64,000 bases of DNA, from contig JAXMGX010000002.1 of assembly GCA_046347045.1 (NCBI GenBank), forward strand, positions 62,001 through 126,000, in the 5' to 3' direction. Positions within the stretch are counted from its first letter, which is position 1; each line of letters begins with the position of its first letter. This DNA comes from ZC4RG30 sp046347045. Lineage in GTDB: Bacteria > Pseudomonadota > Gammaproteobacteria > Steroidobacterales > Steroidobacteraceae. Under the pieces are notes generated by a model. It saw nothing but the letters and a program-made list of their open reading frames with translations, ran no database searches and was not told the origin of the DNA. The position numbers and the translations under genes are program-made. Positions 41,439 to 53,901 of the stretch are shown here, piece by piece.

Positions 41439-41738
41439 TCAGGCCCGACCGGCGTTGGAATCCGTGGGCGTGTGGTAGTACTCGCTGTCGGCCGCGAGCT
41501 CACGGATCAGCCGCTTGAGCTCCTCCACGCGGGCCTCGGCGGTGCTGATGGGCAGGCAGTCCTGGCAGCGCGGGTCGCCGCAGGGCTGGCGGGAATACAG
41601 CCAGTACTGCACCGCCCCGGCCAGCAGGCCGTCGGCGATGTCCCAGAGATCGGCGTCCTTGTCCTTGTCCGCCAGCTTGTTGCCCAAATCCACTGCCTTG
41701 GCAAAGGCTGACTCGAAACTTTCGGGGGTGGCGCTCAT
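41439..41738 (-). CDS. Small cysteine-containing protein of unknown function
   Basis: A 99-residue soluble protein. The N-terminal half is helical ('FAKAVDLGNKLADKDKD'); the middle holds a compact cysteine cluster CGDPRCQDC, and the end is charged. I do not recognise a named family. The start ATG at 41738 is nine bases after a perfect TATAAT, so the mRNA probably has almost no leader, and the upstream bases (TTCCTCCCC) contain no Shine-Dalgarno. It is first in a probable run with the ferredoxin reductase and tesB, divergent from marR. Confidence 0.75.
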   Translation of the reverse strand: MSATPESFESAFAKAVDLGNKLADKDKDADLWDIADGLLAGAVQYWLYSRQPCGDPRCQDCLPISTAEARVEELKRLIRELAADSEYYHTPTDSNAGRA

Positions 41739-41747
41739 GGGGAGGAA

Positions 41748-41753
41748 ATTATA
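41748..41753 (-). promoter_or_regulatory. -10 box TATAAT of the divergent minus-strand promoter
   Basis: A perfect TATAAT on the minus strand ends nine bases before the ATG at 41738. No good -35 is present at the standard spacing, so it may rely on the partial TG extension (TGCG before it) or an activator. Transcription would begin two or three bases before the start codon. Confidence 0.6.
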
Positions 41754-41770
41754 CGCATCCGGTCAAGTTG

Positions 41771-41799
41771 GTATTGACGGTAATTGCCAGTGCAAATAC
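41771..41799. promoter_or_regulatory. Imperfect palindrome, candidate MarR operator
   Basis: GTATTGACGGTAATTGCCAG and TGCAAATAC form an inverted repeat with outer arms GTATT/AATAC and partly matching inner bases. It covers the -35 to -10 region of the marR promoter and lies just upstream of the divergent TATAAT, the position expected for a MarR operator. Binding is inferred. Confidence 0.5.
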
Positions 41800-41802
41800 T
41801 GT
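41774..41802 (+). promoter_or_regulatory. Sigma70 promoter of the MarR gene
   Basis: TTGACG (41774-41779) and TACTGT (41797-41802) with a 17-base spacer. The expected start, 6-8 bases later, is at 41808-41810, one to three bases before the ATG at 41811. Confidence 0.7.
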
Positions 41803-41810
41803 AGGGAATT

Positions 41811-42287
41811 ATGAGCGCAGAAAAACCGACTGTCCACGAGTTCTACCGGGGCGACAACTGGTCTGCAGAAGAGTCCATCGGCTATCTGCTGCGTACCACG
41901 GTGTCGACGCTGATGCGCGCCGCGGAAAACGCGATGCGCCCCTACGGCCTCACTTCGGTGCAATGGGCGCCGCTGATGATCATCTCGCGCGGCGGCAATC
42001 CCACGGCCGCGAGCCTGGCGCGCGACCTGAACACCGACACCGGCGCGATGACGCGCATGCTCGATCGCCTCGAGTCGAAGGGCCTCCTGATGCGCAGCCG
42101 CAGCGCCACCGACCGCCGCGTGGTGGAACTGACGCTCACCGACCAGGGCCGCGAACTCACGCGGCAGATTCCGCATCACCTGGCCGCCGTGTACAACGCG
42201 GGGCTTGCCGGCTTCACGCAGGAAGAATTCGTCACGCTGAAGAACATGCTGCGGCGGATCATCGCCAACCGCGACATCTCGGCCTGA
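41811..42287 (+). CDS. MarR-family transcriptional regulator
   Basis: A 158-residue winged-helix regulator. Residues 22-60 form the dimer helices (GYLLRTTVSTLMRAAENAM), the recognition helix region is 'TAASLARDLNTDTGAMTRMLDRLE' (pieces TAASLARDL, NTDTGAMTRMLDRLE), and the wing is RSATDRRVVELTLT. MarR proteins usually repress themselves and a divergent gene and respond to small aromatic acids or oxidants. Here the divergent gene is the 99-residue unknown with the ferredoxin reductase behind it. The promoter overlaps a palindrome and the transcript appears leaderless. Confidence 0.94.
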   Translation: MSAEKPTVHEFYRGDNWSAEESIGYLLRTTVSTLMRAAENAMRPYGLTSVQWAPLMIISRGGNPTAASLARDLNTDTGAMTRMLDRLESKGLLMRSRSATDRRVVELTLTDQGRELTRQIPHHLAAVYNAGLAGFTQEEFVTLKNMLRRIIANRDISA

Positions 42288-42312
42288 AGCATCGCTGCCT
42301 GAAGCGCCGCCG

Positions 42313-44147
<1,835 letters not shown>

Positions 44148-44151
<4 letters not shown>

Positions 44152-45401
44152 GGCGCGGAACGGGCCGCGCGGGTCGTGTTCACGCCGATCAGGCTCGACT
44201 CGACATTCACCCCGTTGACGCCCTGCACTTCGTACAGCGCCTCGAAACTGCCCCAGTCCGGCTTGCCCGCGGCCAGCTTGAGCAGCGCATCGGGAGCCGC
44301 CAGATTCTCCGCGGCCTGCATCAGCCCGGTGTCGCGCGTGCCGGCGATGACCAGGTGCCGCACATTGCCCAGTCCGGTGATGCTGGCCACGTAGGCATAG
44401 TCGGTGTAGCGCTCGGTGGCCGAATGCGGCTCGCCGGCATCGCTCACCCACATCTTGCCGGTCTCGCCATCTATGAGCTCGTCATACGAGCCGCCGAAGG
44501 CATAGCGCGAACCGCCGAACACCATCTCCTCGAGCATGCCCAGTGCGCTCAGATAGCCGATGTAGATCACATGCGTGGTCTTCACCGTCGAGGGATCCAG
44601 CTCCGAGGCCAGCGTCAGCGTCACATGCTTGCCGGCCGCGGTGACCACCGGCAGCACTTCACGCAGCGCCTGCGCGCTGGACGTGGGCAGATAACCCAGG
44701 TTCAGATGTGCATAGCGCGCGGCCAGTGCCGGATCAGCGATGAACCGCTGTTCCAGATCCTGCCGCGAATTCACGTCGAAATCACGGATCAGGCGACGCA
44801 CCGCGCCGTGCTCATCGGTCTCGCCGAATATGTAGTAATCGCCCAGCACGAGCTGTATCGGCAGGCCATCGTCCAGCAAGGGTGCCCACAGCGCCGAGGC
44901 GCGCACGCGTGCCACGCGCTCGTCGACATCGGGCCGCCGCAGCAGGTTCACCAGCAACGCAAGGCAGGTCACTGCCAGCAGGCCGGCCACGATCCAGGCG
45001 ATGCGCTCCCGGCGCATGGGACGCAGCGATTCCTCGACCGTGGACGATTCCGCACTGGTCGCCTCCTGCAGCGTCAGCCGGTATTCGCCGCGCGGCAGCA
45101 CCAGCCGGTATGGCGCTGTGGCGCCCTCGTCGCGGTAGAACTCCTCCAGGCGGCGGCGCAGCTTGTGGACGGTGACACGCACGGTGGCGTCCTGCGCCAC
45201 GTCGAAGTCGGCGCCGCGGCCAAAGCCGTCCACGGCGATTTCCAGCTCCTTGGGCACCCGCCCCTGCGCCTGACAGGCCACCAGGAACTCGAACAGCCGC
45301 TGCATCTGCGTGCCACGGCCGAGCTGCCCGCTGTTGCGGACGCGATCTACTTCCACCGCGAAATTCGCGGCATCTGCACTTGCGGACGGGGACTCGGGCA
45401 C
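44148..45401 (-). CDS. Transmembrane winged-helix regulator with unknown extracytoplasmic domain
   Basis: A 417-residue protein in three parts. Residues 25-112 resemble the OmpR/ToxR-like winged-helix module often fused to adenylate cyclase or TPR proteins (TQMQRLFEFLV, 'VDGFGRGADFDV', 'ATVRVTVHKLRRRLEEFY', 'PRGEYRL'). Residues 134-155 are one membrane helix. Residues 165-417 are a large, probably periplasmic domain that I cannot place; it contains 'LVLGDYYIFGE', 'VRHLVIAGTRDTGLMQA' and 'GVNGVNVESSLIGVN'. The GTG start is at 45401. The layout implies signal sensing across the membrane. It is coupled to the ABC exporter downstream and divergent from typA. Confidence 0.8.
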
Positions 45402-45514
45402 CGCGGAATCTTAGCAGGCCCGCCCGGGGCCAGACGGGCAAACTCCCCCCGAAACTGGTAATCTCGCGGCCCTTTTTCCCCGGCCGGCCAGCGGCCGCGA
45501 GAGCGCCGTTTCCC

Positions 45515-47344
<1,830 letters not shown>

Positions 47345-47346
47345 CC

Positions 47347-47943
47347 ATGGGTCAAGTCATCACGCCGATGGTCCGCAACATCCTGGTCGCCTGCATCGGG
47401 GTGTTCCTGCTGCAGTGGGGCGTGGGCGACCGCCTGGTGGACACCTTCGGCCTGTGGCCGCCGAACTCCTTCACGCCGCATTTCCAGCCGTGGCAGCTCG
47501 TCAGCTATGCCTTCCTGCATGGCGGCTACGCGCACCTGTTCTTCAACATGTTCGCGCTGTACATGTTCGGTCCGGACATCGAACGGCTGCTGGGTGCACG
47601 GCGCTTCCTCACCTACTACATCGTCTGCGTGCTGGGCGCGGCCGTGGCGCAGCTCGCGGTGCTGCGCATGGTGGGCAACCCGCCGGTGCCCACTGTGGGC
47701 GCGTCAGGCGGGATATTCGGCATCCTGCTGGCCTTTGGCCTCGCCTTTCCGCGACGCCGCCTGATGCTGATCTTTCCGCCGATTCCGATGCCGGCCTGGC
47801 TGTTCGTGACGCTGTACGGCCTGCTGGAGCTTTACCTGGGAGTGTCGGGCCATGACAGCGGCGTGGCGCATTTCGCGCACCTGGGCGGCATGGTGGGCGG
47901 CTTCGCGCTGATCCTGTACTGGCGGGCGCAGCAGCGCCGCTGA
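47347..47943 (+). CDS. Rhomboid-family intramembrane serine protease
   Basis: A 198-residue polytopic membrane protein with about six helices. Catalytic Ser120 is in GASG (118-121), catalytic His178 in HFAHLGG, and the conserved 'HGGYAHLFFNM' contains Asn67 of the oxyanion region. It should cut membrane-spanning substrates in the inner membrane. It is smaller than GlpG, lacking the cytoplasmic N-domain. It is cotranscribed with typA, with a two-base spacer. Confidence 0.93.
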   Translation: MGQVITPMVRNILVACIGVFLLQWGVGDRLVDTFGLWPPNSFTPHFQPWQLVSYAFLHGGYAHLFFNMFALYMFGPDIERLLGARRFLTYYIVCVLGAAVAQLAVLRMVGNPPVPTVGASGGIFGILLAFGLAFPRRRLMLIFPPIPMPAWLFVTLYGLLELYLGVSGHDSGVAHFAHLGGMVGGFALILYWRAQQRR

Positions 47944-47962
47944 ACATCCGTGCCCGCGATCT

Positions 47963-49417
47963 TCAGACCGCGACGATGCAGTTGCGGCCGGAGTCCTTGG
48001 CCTGGTACATGGCCTTGTCGGCGCGATCGAAGGCATCGTCCGAGACATCGTCGGCGCGCAGCGCCGTCACACCGCCGGATACGGTCACCGACACCGGCGT
48101 GCCACGGAAGTGGAAACCCACCTCCGATATCTTCTCGCGGATGCGGTTCATCAGCGCGGTGGCGTCCTCGAGTGTGCTGCCCGGCAGGATGAACACGAAT
48201 TCCTCGCCGCCGTAGCGCGCCACGAAGTCGGTGCTGCGCACGCTGGCGGCAAAGCACTCGGCCACCACCTGCAGCACCTTGTCGCCGGCGCGATGGCCGT
48301 AGGAATCGTTGACACGCTTGAAGTGGTCGATGTCGCAGGTGGCAAGGCAGATCGGCTGGCCGAAGCGGCGGAAGCGGTCCAGCTCGTCCTCGAGTCGCTG
48401 CTCGTACGCAAGGCGGTTGGGAATGCGCGTCAGCGCGTCCAGCAGCGACAGCCGCTTCTCGTCGGCGAGGCTCGCGTGCAGCTTGCGCGCTTCCTTCTCC
48501 AGTTCTTCCATGCGGCCGCGCATCTGGTCGGTGCGCTCGCGCGCCTGGCGCGAACGCTCCTGCTCGCGGTCGCGGAAATCCTGCAGGTGGCGGCCGATCG
48601 AATCCATCCGCGTTCGCAGGTGACGGCGCAGCGTGCCCAGGTCGTTGCCGGTATCGACCGCAGTGCCCAGCTCGCTCATCTCGCCGCTGATCTGCGTGCT
48701 CAGCGCGTCGTTGCTGGCCTGCCGCTCGCTCTGCTCCAGATCGTGGCCCGCTACATAGCGCGACAGGGTTTCGAGCTGGGCTACCATCTGGTCCAGCATC
48801 TGCTGCAGTTCTTCGCGCGTGCGCTCCAGCCCCTGGACGCGCTGCATCACCAGCCCGCCCACGCGCTCGAGCACCGGAGGGAGCTGTTCCTGGGTCAGCG
48901 ACACACCCAGTTCGCGATCGACTTCCGCAACCGCGGAAGCGAGCCTGGGTTCGCGCCGCAATTCACCCAGCAGCCGCGTCAGCACCGAGCGCACGCGCTC
49001 ATCGCCCAGCAGCGCCTGGCCCGGCAGCGGCTGGCCCACTGGCGGCTGGCCCGGTGGCGTATTCGGCGCCGTGGGAGACGCCTGTTCCGCAGGCGCGGCC
49101 TTGTTCGCCGCCGCCGCGCCGGTCTTCATGCCGGTGAGCGTGGCGGTACCCATGTCGAGCTGGCGGATGGCGCCGGCAATCTCGTTGCCCAGCGATTCGA
49201 GCTGCGGAGCCTCCACTTCGTTGCGGACGGCATTGCGCAGGCGCCCCAGCGCTGTGTCGAGACTGGTGGACTGCCCCTGCGCGGCAAGGCACAGCCGCCC
49301 GACCAGCCAGCGCAGCACCTGCTCCCGCGCGCGCAGCAGTTTTTCGTCGCGCTCGAGGATGCGCACGGTCTCCTGGTATCGGCGGAGCCTGTCTTCGCTT
49401 TGTGCTGCGTTGGCCAA
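47963..49417 (-). CDS. Diguanylate cyclase with coiled-coil N-terminus
   Basis: A 484-residue soluble protein that should make cyclic di-GMP. The C-terminal GGDEF domain (about 325-484) has the active motif GGEEF (403-407) and an intact inhibitory I-site R394-S-T-D397 five residues before it, so feedback control is likely. Residues 1-320 have no recognised sensor: helical and coiled-coil stretches around a Pro/Ala/Gln-rich linker (about 105-140), suggesting oligomerisation or protein contacts rather than ligand sensing. It is cytoplasmic, with no membrane helix. Confidence 0.92.
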   Translation of the reverse strand: MANAAQSEDRLRRYQETVRILERDEKLLRAREQVLRWLVGRLCLAAQGQSTSLDTALGRLRNAVRNEVEAPQLESLGNEIAGAIRQLDMGTATLTGMKTGAAAANKAAPAEQASPTAPNTPPGQPPVGQPLPGQALLGDERVRSVLTRLLGELRREPRLASAVAEVDRELGVSLTQEQLPPVLERVGGLVMQRVQGLERTREELQQMLDQMVAQLETLSRYVAGHDLEQSERQASNDALSTQISGEMSELGTAVDTGNDLGTLRRHLRTRMDSIGRHLQDFRDREQERSRQARERTDQMRGRMEELEKEARKLHASLADEKRLSLLDALTRIPNRLAYEQRLEDELDRFRRFGQPICLATCDIDHFKRVNDSYGHRAGDKVLQVVAECFAASVRSTDFVARYGGEEFVFILPGSTLEDATALMNRIREKISEVGFHFRGTPVSVTVSGGVTALRADDVSDDAFDRADKAMYQAKDSGRNCIVAV

Positions 49418-49513
49418 GAGTCCCTATCCTCGCGCGCGCCGTCCTTCCCGGGACAATGTTCCCTCAAGCGTGGGGGGCCGTGATGCGCGCCATGTCAAAT
49501 CTCCAGGCCCGGT

Positions 49514-51298
49514 TTATCTATCGGCCGCCCCGTCGGCGAACTGCAGCGCCGCCAGGCGCGCATACAGTGAATTGGTTCTCAAAAGATCGGCGTGGGTACC
49601 CACGGCGGCGATCCGGCCCTGATCCAGCACCACGATCCGGTCGGCCTTGAGCACGGTGGCCAGGCGGTGGGCGATGATCAGCGTGGTGCGGGAGGTCATC
49701 AGACCTTCCAGCGCCTGCTGCACCAGCAGCTCGCTTTCCGCGTCGAGGCTGCTGGTGGCCTCATCCAGCAACAGCACCGGTGGATCCTTGAGGATGGCGC
49801 GGGCGATGGCAATTCTTTGCCGCTGCCCGCCCGAAAGTCGCGTGCCCCGCTCGCCCAGGAAGCTGTCATATCCCTGCGGCAGCCGGCGGATGAACTCGTC
49901 TGCCGCTGCCGCCACTGCCGCCGCTTCGATCTCGGCGTCACTGGCGTCGGGGCGCCCGTAGCGGATGTTCTCGCGCGCCGTGGCGCCGAACAGCACGGTC
50001 TCCTGCGGCACGAGGCCGATCTGCCGCCGCAGCATGACTGGGTCGACCTCGGAGATGTCCACGCCGTCGAGCAGGATGCGGCCGCGGGAGGGATCGTAAA
50101 ACCGCAGCATGAGCTGGAAAGTGGTGCTCTTGCCCGCCCCGGAGGGACCGACGAAGGCCACGGTCTCGCCCGGTTCGATTGCAAGGTCGAATCCATCCAG
50201 TGCCGGCGTGTCGGGACGCGAGGGATAGTTGAATCCCACGTTCTCGAAGCGCAGCGCGCCGCGCGCGCGCGCCGGCAGTGGCTGCGGATTGGCGGGCGCT
50301 GCGATCGCCGGCCGCGCCTGCAGCAGCTCGACCAGTCGCTCCATGGCGCCGGCCGCGCGCTGCACCTCGCCCCACTGCTCGATCAGCGATGCCGCGGAGC
50401 CCGAGACGATCACCGCATACACCAGGAACTGCATGAGCTGTCCGCCGGTCATCTGCCCGGCGAGCATGGCGCGCGCGCCCAGCCACAGCACGAAGGTGAT
50501 GGCACCCATCACCAGCATCGATCCCAGCGCCGTCAGCAGCGCGCGCACGCGGTTGCGGCGGATCGCGGTGGCGAATCCGGCCTCCACCGCCGTGTCATAG
50601 CGGCGGCTCTGCAGCGCCTCGAGCGTGAAAGCCTGGATGGTCTGCATGGCGTTGAGCGTTTCGCCCGCCAGGCCGCTGGAGTCGGCCACGCGATCCTGCG
50701 CATCGCGCGACAGCCGCCGCACCTTGCGGCCCACGGTGAACAGCGGCAACAGCACCAGCGGTATCAACACCACCATGATGCCCATCAGCCTGCCGCTGGT
50801 GGCGCCCATCAGCACCAGCGCTCCCAGCGTGTTCAGCGCCGAGCGCAGCGTGATCGAGATGCCCACGCCCGACATCGACTGCACCAGCGTGGTGTCGGTG
50901 GTCAGGCGCGACAGCACCTCGCCGGTGCGCGTCACTTCGAAGAAGCCCAGGTCCATCTGCACCACGCGCGCGTACACCGCCTTGCGGATGTCGGCCACCA
51001 CACGCTCGCCCAGCCAGGTCACGAGGTAAAAGCGCAGCGCGGCGAACACGCCCAGCGCCACGGCCACACCCAGGAACAGGATGAAGTAGCGGTTCACCGT
51101 GCGCGAATCGCCCGGCACCATGCCCTGGTCGACGAGGTGGCGGCCAGCCACGGGCAAGGCCATCAACGCAGCGGAGGCAATCACCAGCGCCACGATGGCC
51201 GCGGCGAATACCGCGCGATACGGCCGCAGGAAGGGCCACAGTGCGGCCAGTGGCCGGACCGACCGGCCCTTCGGCCGGGCAGAGGCAGGCTCGCTCAT
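49514..51298 (-). CDS. MsbA/LmrA-type ABC exporter
   Basis: A 594-residue half-transporter with six membrane helices (about 25-320) and an ABC domain: Walker A GPSGAGKST, signature RLSGGQRQRIAIARA, Walker B LLLDEATSSLD, switch His AHRLATV. It is close to the multidrug/lipid exporter group often annotated as 'ABC transporter, transmembrane region type 1' in gammaproteobacteria. The cargo is not evident; no LpxK gene is beside it, so a lipid A flippase role is not favoured. Its ATG overlaps the sthA stop by one base (TGATG). Confidence 0.9.
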   Translation of the reverse strand: MSEPASARPKGRSVRPLAALWPFLRPYRAVFAAAIVALVIASAALMALPVAGRHLVDQGMVPGDSRTVNRYFILFLGVAVALGVFAALRFYLVTWLGERVVADIRKAVYARVVQMDLGFFEVTRTGEVLSRLTTDTTLVQSMSGVGISITLRSALNTLGALVLMGATSGRLMGIMVVLIPLVLLPLFTVGRKVRRLSRDAQDRVADSSGLAGETLNAMQTIQAFTLEALQSRRYDTAVEAGFATAIRRNRVRALLTALGSMLVMGAITFVLWLGARAMLAGQMTGGQLMQFLVYAVIVSGSAASLIEQWGEVQRAAGAMERLVELLQARPAIAAPANPQPLPARARGALRFENVGFNYPSRPDTPALDGFDLAIEPGETVAFVGPSGAGKSTTFQLMLRFYDPSRGRILLDGVDISEVDPVMLRRQIGLVPQETVLFGATARENIRYGRPDASDAEIEAAAVAAAADEFIRRLPQGYDSFLGERGTRLSGGQRQRIAIARAILKDPPVLLLDEATSSLDAESELLVQQALEGLMTSRTTLIIAHRLATVLKADRIVVLDQGRIAAVGTHADLLRTNSLYARLAALQFADGAADR

Positions 51299-52686
51299 CA
51301 GGCCAGTCGGTTCAGGCCGTTGTAGGCGGCAATGCGATAGGCCTCGGCCATCGTGGGATAGTTGAACGTGGTGCCGATGAAGTAGCGCAGGTTGTTGATG
51401 TCGCTGCTGGCCATTGCGGTCTGTCCGATGTGCACGATCTCGGATGCATTGTCGCCGAAGCAGTGCACGCCGAGAATGGCCAGCGTCTTCGTGTGGAAGA
51501 GAATCTTCAGCATGCCCACGCGCTGGCCCGTCATCTGCGCGCGCGCCAGGCTCTTGAAGTGCACGTGGCCGATCTCGTACGGCACACCGGCCTCCTGCAG
51601 CTCGCGCTCCGTGCGTCCTACGGAGGAAATCTCCGGAATCGTGTAGATGCCGCTGGGGATGAGGTCGAACCGCCGCGGCGGCGTTTCGGGGTCGACGATG
51701 TACTGCCCGACGTAACCGCCCTGCTGGTAGGCCGCGCTGGCCAGCGCCGGCGGCCCGATCACGTCGCCGGCCGCGAAGATGTGCGGCACGGCGGTCTGGT
51801 AGTGCTCGTTGACCGCGAGCTGCCCGCGCTGGTTGGCTGCAAGCCCCACCGCCTGCAGGTTCATGTCGTCGGTGTTGCCGGTGCGACCGTTGGCCCACAG
51901 CAGCACGTCGGTCTTGATGGCGCGGCCGGATTTCAGGTGCATCACCACATCATTGTCGCGCGCCTCCAGCCGCTCGAACTGTTCGTTGTGGCGGATGATG
52001 CAACCCTGGTCGCGCAGGTGATACGACAGCGCCTCGGCGATCTCCTCGTCCATGAACGACAGCAGCCGGTCCTGGGTGTTGATCAGCGTGACCTTCAAAC
52101 CCATGTTGAGGAAGATCGACGCGTACTCGCAGCCGATGACGCCGGCGCCGTAGATGGCGACGCTGAATGGCGTCTGCCCGTACCGCAGCACCGAGTCGCT
52201 GTCGAGCACGCGCGGATGCGAGAAGTCCAGCCCCGGCGGGTGATAGGGTCGCGAGCCCGTGGCGATGACGAAACGCTCGGCGGTGACGCGGTAGGCGTCG
52301 CCGCTGCGCGGCGTGATCTCGAGCGTATGCGCATCGACGAAACGCGCCGTGCCCTCGAGCACGGGCACACGGTTGCGGTCGTAGAAGCGCCGGCGCATCT
52401 GCACCTGCGCTTCGATCACGGCGCCGGCCGTCGACAGCAGCTGCGGCAGCGTGGCCGTGAGGCTGGCCGACATCTTGCGCAGCAGCGGGTTGGCGCGCAG
52501 ATCCGACAGCGTCTTCACTGCATGGCGCAGCGCCTTGCTGGGAATGGTGCCCCAGTGCGTGCAGCCGCCGCCCACCTCGGTGTAGCGCTCCACCACCGCC
52601 ACCTTGCGATGGTTCTTTGCAAGCATCATGGCCGCGCCCTCGCCGGCGGGGCCCGTGCCGATCACGACAACGTCGAAATTTTCCAT
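51298..52686 (-). CDS. sthA: Soluble pyridine nucleotide transhydrogenase
   Basis: SthA balances NADPH and NADH in the cytoplasm. The 462-residue flavoprotein resembles dihydrolipoamide dehydrogenase but the second redox Cys is replaced: GGGCTHWGTIPSKAL, the SthA hallmark. FAD motif GTGPAGEGAA, NAD motif GAGVIGCEYA and the 'HIFAAGDVIGPPALASAA' block are present. The ATG at 52686 is preferred; a TTG nine bases upstream is possible. Neither has a clear ribosome-binding site. Confidence 0.96.
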   Translation of the reverse strand: MENFDVVVIGTGPAGEGAAMMLAKNHRKVAVVERYTEVGGGCTHWGTIPSKALRHAVKTLSDLRANPLLRKMSASLTATLPQLLSTAGAVIEAQVQMRRRFYDRNRVPVLEGTARFVDAHTLEITPRSGDAYRVTAERFVIATGSRPYHPPGLDFSHPRVLDSDSVLRYGQTPFSVAIYGAGVIGCEYASIFLNMGLKVTLINTQDRLLSFMDEEIAEALSYHLRDQGCIIRHNEQFERLEARDNDVVMHLKSGRAIKTDVLLWANGRTGNTDDMNLQAVGLAANQRGQLAVNEHYQTAVPHIFAAGDVIGPPALASAAYQQGGYVGQYIVDPETPPRRFDLIPSGIYTIPEISSVGRTERELQEAGVPYEIGHVHFKSLARAQMTGQRVGMLKILFHTKTLAILGVHCFGDNASEIVHIGQTAMASSDINNLRYFIGTTFNYPTMAEAYRIAAYNGLNRLA

Positions 52687-52753
52687 GGCGGTCAATGCTA
52701 GCGGCAGCGCGGCCCCAAAGTGCAGCTTCGCACCGCGCGTTTGCGACGTGGGT

Positions 52754-53287
52754 TCAATCGTCGCCGGCAGGCTGACCCGGGAACAGCACGTCCTGGAAGC
52801 CGAAGCGGGTCATGTCGCGAATGCGCATGGGGTACAGGATGCCATCGAGGTGATCCACCTCGTGCTGTACCACCCGGGCGTGGAAACCCTCGACGGTGCG
52901 GTCGATGGGTGCGCCCTCGGGGTCCACGCCGCGGTAACGCAGGCGACGGTAGCGCGGCACCAGCCCACGAAGGCCCGGCACCGACAGGCATCCTTCCCAG
53001 CCGTCTTCCTCCTCCCTGCCCAGCGGCGTGAGCACGGGATTCAGCAGGATGGTGCGGGGCACGGCCGGTGCCTCCGGATAACGTTCGTTCTGTTCGAAGC
53101 CGAACACCACCACGCGCAGCGATTCGCCGATCTGCGGCGCGGCGAGTCCGACGCCGCCCGCCGCATGCATGGTGTCGAACATGTCCGCCAGCAGGGACTT
53201 CAGCGCCGGTGTGCCGAAGGCCTTCACCTCCGCCGCGCGCTGCAGCAGCAGCGGGTCGCCCATCCGCAATATCTTTCTGACCGTCAT
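52754..53287 (-). CDS. def: Peptide deformylase
   Basis: Removes the formyl group from nascent proteins. The 177-residue enzyme shows all three motifs: GGVGLAAPQ (44-52), EGCLSVPG with metal ligand Cys100, and QHEVDHLDG with His142, Glu143 and His146. The C-terminus is extended by about 15 residues beyond E. coli Def, as in secondary (type III-like) deformylases, and no fmt gene is adjacent, so this may be a second copy. A terminator for the upstream RRM gene lies between the two. Confidence 0.95.
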   Translation of the reverse strand: MTVRKILRMGDPLLLQRAAEVKAFGTPALKSLLADMFDTMHAAGGVGLAAPQIGESLRVVVFGFEQNERYPEAPAVPRTILLNPVLTPLGREEEDGWEGCLSVPGLRGLVPRYRRLRYRGVDPEGAPIDRTVEGFHARVVQHEVDHLDGILYPMRIRDMTRFGFQDVLFPGQPAGDD

Positions 53288-53310
53288 GCCTGCATGTTAT
53301 CCGATGGCGG

Positions 53311-53341
53311 AAAAAGCAAAGGCCCGGCGAACCGGGCCTTT
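53311..53341 (-). terminator. Rho-independent terminator of the RRM gene
   Basis: On the minus strand AAAGGCCCGG, a TTCG loop and CCGGGCCTTT form a 10-bp stem, followed by GCTTTTTCC. The UUCG-type tetraloop and trailing T-run fit a strong intrinsic terminator 27 bases past the RRM stop. Confidence 0.9.
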
Positions 53342-53367
53342 GTCTCGTCGCTGACGGAGAGAATCGC

Positions 53368-53706
53368 TTACCAGCGACCGCCACCGCCACCGCCGCCACC
53401 ACCACCGCGGCCGTAGCCGCCGCCACCACCGCCGCCCGGACGGCCACCGCCGCCACCGGTGCGGGGCTTGTCCTGCGCTTCATTGACGCGCAGCGGACGA
53501 CCGCCCATCGAATAACCATTCAGCGCCTGGATGGCGCGCGCAGCATCCGCCTGCGGCATTTCCACGAAGCCGAAGCCACGCGGGCGACCCGTTTCCCGAT
53601 CGGTCGGCAGAGCAACGGATTCGACCGTGCCATGCTGCGAGAACAGCGAACGCACCGCAGCCTCGTCCGCCGAGAACGGGAGGTTGCCAACGTAAATCTT
53701 CGCCAT
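53368..53706 (-). CDS. Glycine-rich RRM RNA-binding protein
   Basis: A 112-residue protein with one RNA recognition motif (1-80): RNP2 KIYVGNLPF (3-11) and RNP1 RGFGFVEM (43-50). The last 30 residues are almost pure Gly with a few Arg, Tyr and a final Trp, an RGG-like tail that can bind RNA or promote assembly. Bacterial proteins of this type are often cold-induced. The ATG at 53706 follows TTGGAGAT-like sequence. A possible -10 (TAGAAT, 53833-53828) would give a leader of about 115 bases. A clear terminator follows. Confidence 0.95.
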   Translation of the reverse strand: MAKIYVGNLPFSADEAAVRSLFSQHGTVESVALPTDRETGRPRGFGFVEMPQADAARAIQALNGYSMGGRPLRVNEAQDKPRTGGGGGRPGGGGGGGYGRGGGGGGGGGGRW

Positions 53707-53901
53707 GAGTGCAGATCTCCAATCATCAATAGAACTATTCAACCGGTTTGATCGGAGACCCTTCCACTAGAGCTCGTGCGCTTGCATGCACGTCAGACAG
53801 AAGCCGGATGACCCGCGATCGGCGGATATTCTAACCACGGGTTCAGCGGGGAAAGAAGTCCCTTGCGCCCTTGTCAATCCCTTTGATGCGCGCAGCCGGA
53901 G

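Noticed and set aside
42283..42306. Direct repeat GCCTGAAGC twice between marR and the ABC exporter gene
   Set aside because: Only nine bases, no target-site or mobile-element context; probably chance at the 3' end of marR.
53368..53460. Simple GCC/ACC repeat
   Set aside because: It encodes the glycine-rich tail of the RRM protein and follows its reading frame.
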